A stretch of 64,000 nucleotides of DNA from Hydra vulgaris. Its lineage: Eukaryota > Cnidaria > Hydrozoa > Anthoathecata > Hydridae. The notes under the pieces were generated by a model that saw only the letters and a list, made by a program, of their open reading frames with translations, did no database searches and was not told the origin of the DNA. Numbering within the stretch: the first letter of the stretch is position 1; every line of letters starts with the position of its first letter. Position numbers and translations under genes: made by a program. The stretch is from NCBI RefSeq assembly GCF_038396675.1, contig NC_088931.1, positions 23,877,501-23,941,500 on the forward strand, read 5' to 3'. Of this stretch, positions 60,348 through 64,000 are shown piece by piece.

Positions 60348-61070
60348 CTATGGAGTGTCCGCTTTGATGAAATTAAAGTATTTAATTAGAAATTTATTTT
60401 CATGGCGGCATTTTGACGCAAGCTCGGTTCATTTGTTAAGCAAATTTAATGGTGATGTGATAATGTGTTATTTTTCTGTCAAGCATAAATTGTAAAATTT
60501 ACCACCAGGTTTGAATGGCTCCGCTTGATCGAGGATATTCCATTTTAATATAGGTTCTAAAGCTTTATTTTTGCATTCCCACGCAAATTTTGAAAGTTCA
60601 GTGGAGTTGGCCTTACTTTCATAAACAAAGGAGTTTTTATGTTTATACCATCTGTCTTTGAAGGTTTTCTCAGTAAGCCCAATGTAATAATATCCTTCTT
60701 CTTCTTGGTGAGCTTTTACGTTACAAATATAAATAAGATTTTTTGTAAGGCATTTTCCGTTGAGTGGGCATAAGGTGGTTTGTCGACAATTGCATAATTG
60801 ATTGGCATTTTCATGAGATTTAAATAATATCTTTTTATTATGAGAAGTAATGATACTTTTGATGTTTGGAAGGCTAACCTTTAAGTTGTTTCGAATAAAA
60901 AGTTTGTGAAATTTGTGGCCTTTAGGGAAACATTTATCAATTGTACTCAAAAATATTTTGGCTACGTGTGTGCTGACGTTGAGCGAATAAGGTGGGTTAA
61001 ACCAGATGTTTTTTTTTTCGAGATTTTGTATTATATTTCTGGATATTAGGAATGAAATTTTCTGAGCACT
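60348..61070 (-). pseudogene. Penelope-like element ORF: RT tail, linker and GIY-YIG endonuclease
   Basis: From about 61070: KNIWFNPPYSLNVSTHVAKI and FLSTIDKCFPKGHKFHKLF (RT thumb/linker, after an A-run frameshift at 61010-61020); then C-x-C...CPLNGKC (the CCHH-type zinc motif); YYYIGLTEKTFKDRWYKHK (GIY-YIG core: YIG, Arg); FAWECKNK; and EPILKWNIL. A stop at 60468 precedes HIITSPLNLL and the tail to TAG 60348-60350. The Cys of CNLCLTEK is Tyr here. The RT palm is missing, so this is a 5'-truncated copy. It is followed by a hammerhead. Confidence 0.8.
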
Positions 61071-61079
61071 CTTTTAGAA

Positions 61080-61270
61080 CTTATAAAAAACCAGGAGATC
61101 CTTTGTACATTAACATTCCAATCATCCACCAAGCATTACTAAATCGATACCAAAAATGATCTCTAATCGCATCAGTAATATATCTGTTCGCAAAGAAGCT
61201 TTTGATAGAGGCGCACCATTTTATAAAAACATTCTCAATTCTTGTGGATTCAATAAGATCAATTGTTAGA
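61080..61270 (+). pseudogene. Retroelement RT-tail fragment
   Basis: The plus strand reads KPGDPLYIN, then in another frame SNHPPSITKSIPKMISNRIS and EAFDRGAPFYKNILNSCGF. The NHPP-S-I-x-K-x-IPK block is familiar from RT polyproteins of cnidarian retroelements downstream of the palm. It abuts the oppositely oriented Penelope fragment. Family uncertain. Confidence 0.5.
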
Positions 61271-61274
61271 ATAT

Positions 61275-62237
<963 letters not shown>

Positions 62238-62240
<3 letters not shown>

Positions 62241-62400
62241 CACGGAGAAAACTGTCCGCGGAGTAAGTTGTCCGATCGGACATTGTACTCCGGAGTAGAA
62301 CGTTCTAGTTTGTCCTATCCGTCCGTCTAGGACAATTTACTCCGGAGCAAACTGTCCTACGTTGGAGTAAACTGTCCTACTTTTTTGCGGATTATTTACT
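62238..62400. repeat. GGAGYAAACTGTCC / ACTCCGGAGT motif cluster
   Basis: Five or more related motifs (ACTGTCCGCGGAGTAAG, ACTCCGGAGTAG, ACTCCGGAGCAAACTGTCC, GGAGTAAACTGTCC) in both orientations within 160 bp of locally GC-rich DNA. Looks like an element terminus. Confidence 0.65.
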
Positions 62401-62785
62401 TCGGACCATTCGAGCGAAGTGTTTTAGCGTTTGTTTAAACGATGGTTTGAAAACTCGCGCATTATTCTGGGGCAAAAAGAAAACTTTACCACTTTATATA
62501 CTAAGTATAATATTATTATAATTAACATAGTAATATTATGCGTCATGTAACTGATACAAATAAACCTGAAGCTTGATAGTTCACAAGGTCATTTTTTTCC
62601 GGTTTAAAAGTTTAAAAAAAATAAAAAAATGTTAGCACTGACATGTTTAATTCTTTATAATATAAATATACGAAATATAAACGAAATATAAAATATATTT
62701 CGTTTAAGGTTCAAGTTAAAAACAGTAAAAAATAAAAATTATGTTTTTTATGTTATCTTATTTGAAATTTATTCTAGATTCAAAA

Positions 62786-62952
62786 TCAGAGCCGTAACCA
62801 CAAATTTGATATTAGGGGGCCCTAGGGCTCTTTAAAAGAAGGAAGGGGATAAAAAATTTGTTAAAATTATTTTATGTATATGTTTTTCCCTTAAAATTAT
62901 AATTTTAAAATTTTTTGGAGGGACCAAGACTCCCCAGGTGGTTACGGCTCTG
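62786..62952. mobile_element. MITE, about 166 bp, hAT-like
   Basis: TCAGAGCCGTAACCAC and GTGGTTACGGCTCTGA are exact 16-bp inverted ends. GGGGGCCC and GGAGGG/CTCCCC tracts inside. No clear 8-bp duplication. Confidence 0.7.
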
Positions 62953-62954
62953 AG

Positions 62955-63864
62955 AATATATATACATTTATATTATGTAATTATTCTTAAAAAAATAAAT
63001 TATTCTTATATAATTGAATGTAAATGTTCAATATTATAAGAATAATTGATTTTTTTTAAAGTGAAGTTTTTTCAGCTCCTATAGCAACGCCCATAGCAAC
63101 GGCGATTTCCTGACTTTTAGTAAACTAAATTTTTTAATTTAGTACCTAATTGTTTTTGCAACCTTTTTTTTCAATTTATTTAGTACCTAATTAACTTTTG
63201 TCACATATATTACTAATATATACTTTTTAAATGTGTTTTAAAAAGAATTTTTTTTTTTTGACCTAGTACAAAACATAAAATTAAAAATGAAAACTTGAAA
63301 TTTTCATGTTGTACTCTTCTACAATTACTTGAGGAACTGCAGCAGAATCACAGTAAACTCATGATAATATTTTAAGTTTTGAACAATTATCTTAAATAAA
63401 AAATGGATTTTTTATTTTTGCTTTAACTGCTTAGATCTGCCATTGTGATAGAAAAATTGTTATGGAAAATTTCCAGGCCAGTAAAAACGTTCTGAAACCT
63501 TGTAGTGCTTGTTCTTCTAAGGTGATAAGTAAGATGTTTACTATGACAAAAACAAATAATTTACTTTCTCTGCTCCTTGCTAAAAATAGTCTCAACCCAT
63601 AAACCCTTCTTTGCCATATTTTTTTATTGATTACCTTCCATTATAAACCTGGAAAACTTATATTCTCTTTTCATTAGGAGTACACCTAATGGGATAGACC
63701 CCTTTAGCTAAGTAAATATTAACATCGAGAAAGTCTTGTTCTTCTTTTTCATCATTCACTTAATCCATTTTATTTAAGAAACTAAAGTAAGTTTTTTTAA
63801 AAATTGTATCTAACAAACTGGTTGACTTTGTCAACCAAATTATATATATTTGACAAAAAAAACT
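62955..63864. other. AT-rich, no gene seen
   Basis: Includes an AATTATTCTTATA / TATAAGAATAATT inverted repeat at 62978-63050. Confidence 0.6.
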
Positions 63865-63935
63865 GTAGGTTATTTAAGAAAATGTAGGTTATTGTAGAAA
63901 ATGTAGGTTATTGTAATGTAGGTTATTTAAGAAAA
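63865..63935 (+). repeat. Short tandem repeat TGTAGGTTATT
   Basis: Four units of (A)ATGTAGGTTATTTAAGAAA-like sequence with variable tails. Confidence 0.85.
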
Positions 63936-64000
63936 GTTTAAGTAAATACCAGCTAATAATATTAATGATACAAATAGCAATGATAAAAATAAAACAACCA

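Overview
The window looks like repeat-rich DNA from an AT-rich animal genome, most likely a Hydra-type cnidarian. This is inferred from four things: the very high AT content, many long (TA)n tracts, spliced GT-AG fragments of transposon genes, and the mixture of CR1-like LINEs, EnSpm/CACTA, ISL2EU-like, pogo, Tc1/mariner, hAT and Penelope-like elements. I found no host single-copy gene, rRNA, functional tRNA or CRISPR array. Nearly every credible coding segment belongs to a mobile element, and nearly all of them are broken by stops, frameshifts or nested insertions.

Layout. At 1-3.7 kb a DDE transposase (+) and a SWIM-YqaJ nuclease (-) converge tail to tail, the two-gene arrangement of ISL2EU elements. 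The nuclease is broken by a 985-bp inverted-repeat element and by a SINE. At 4.0-10.7 kb lie EnSpm/CACTA-type ends, a C2H2 zinc-finger ORF fused to a Penelope/hammerhead remnant, and a Tnp2-type transposase (-). At 11.3-13.3 kb is a 5'-truncated CR1-like LINE with an intact RT core. At 15.5-22.9 kb an unassigned multi-exon gene (+) lies between two inverted copies of one long repeat that begins GGGGTCGTCC-like, probably a 7.4-kb transposon. At 22.9-27.4 kb is a nearly full-length two-ORF LINE (-).

At 27.5-30.95 kb is a structurally complete 3.4-kb DNA transposon with GGGG ends, TTA target duplications and a spliced DDE-like gene of a superfamily I cannot name with certainty. At 32.8-36.2 kb is a second, longer copy of the first LINE (-) with a mutated FADD box. 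At 36.2-43 kb are hAT, LINE, SINE and mariner fragments and microsatellites. At 43.9-47.3 kb is a complete-ended pogo/Tigger element (TA target site, 26-bp ends) with a decayed transposase and a nested 203-bp MITE carrying a perfect 9-bp target duplication.

From 48 to 64 kb there are LINE debris, CACTA-like and hAT-like MITEs (one 907 bp with an 8-bp target duplication), a Tc1 element inserted in a (TA)n tract, a 2.1-kb hAT, and a Penelope-like element with a GIY-YIG domain. The last is accompanied by two predicted hammerhead ribozymes and a perfect 65-bp-arm palindrome.

All calls come from reading the sequence; no database search was possible. Superfamily names rest on motifs and target-site duplications and are weaker where stated.
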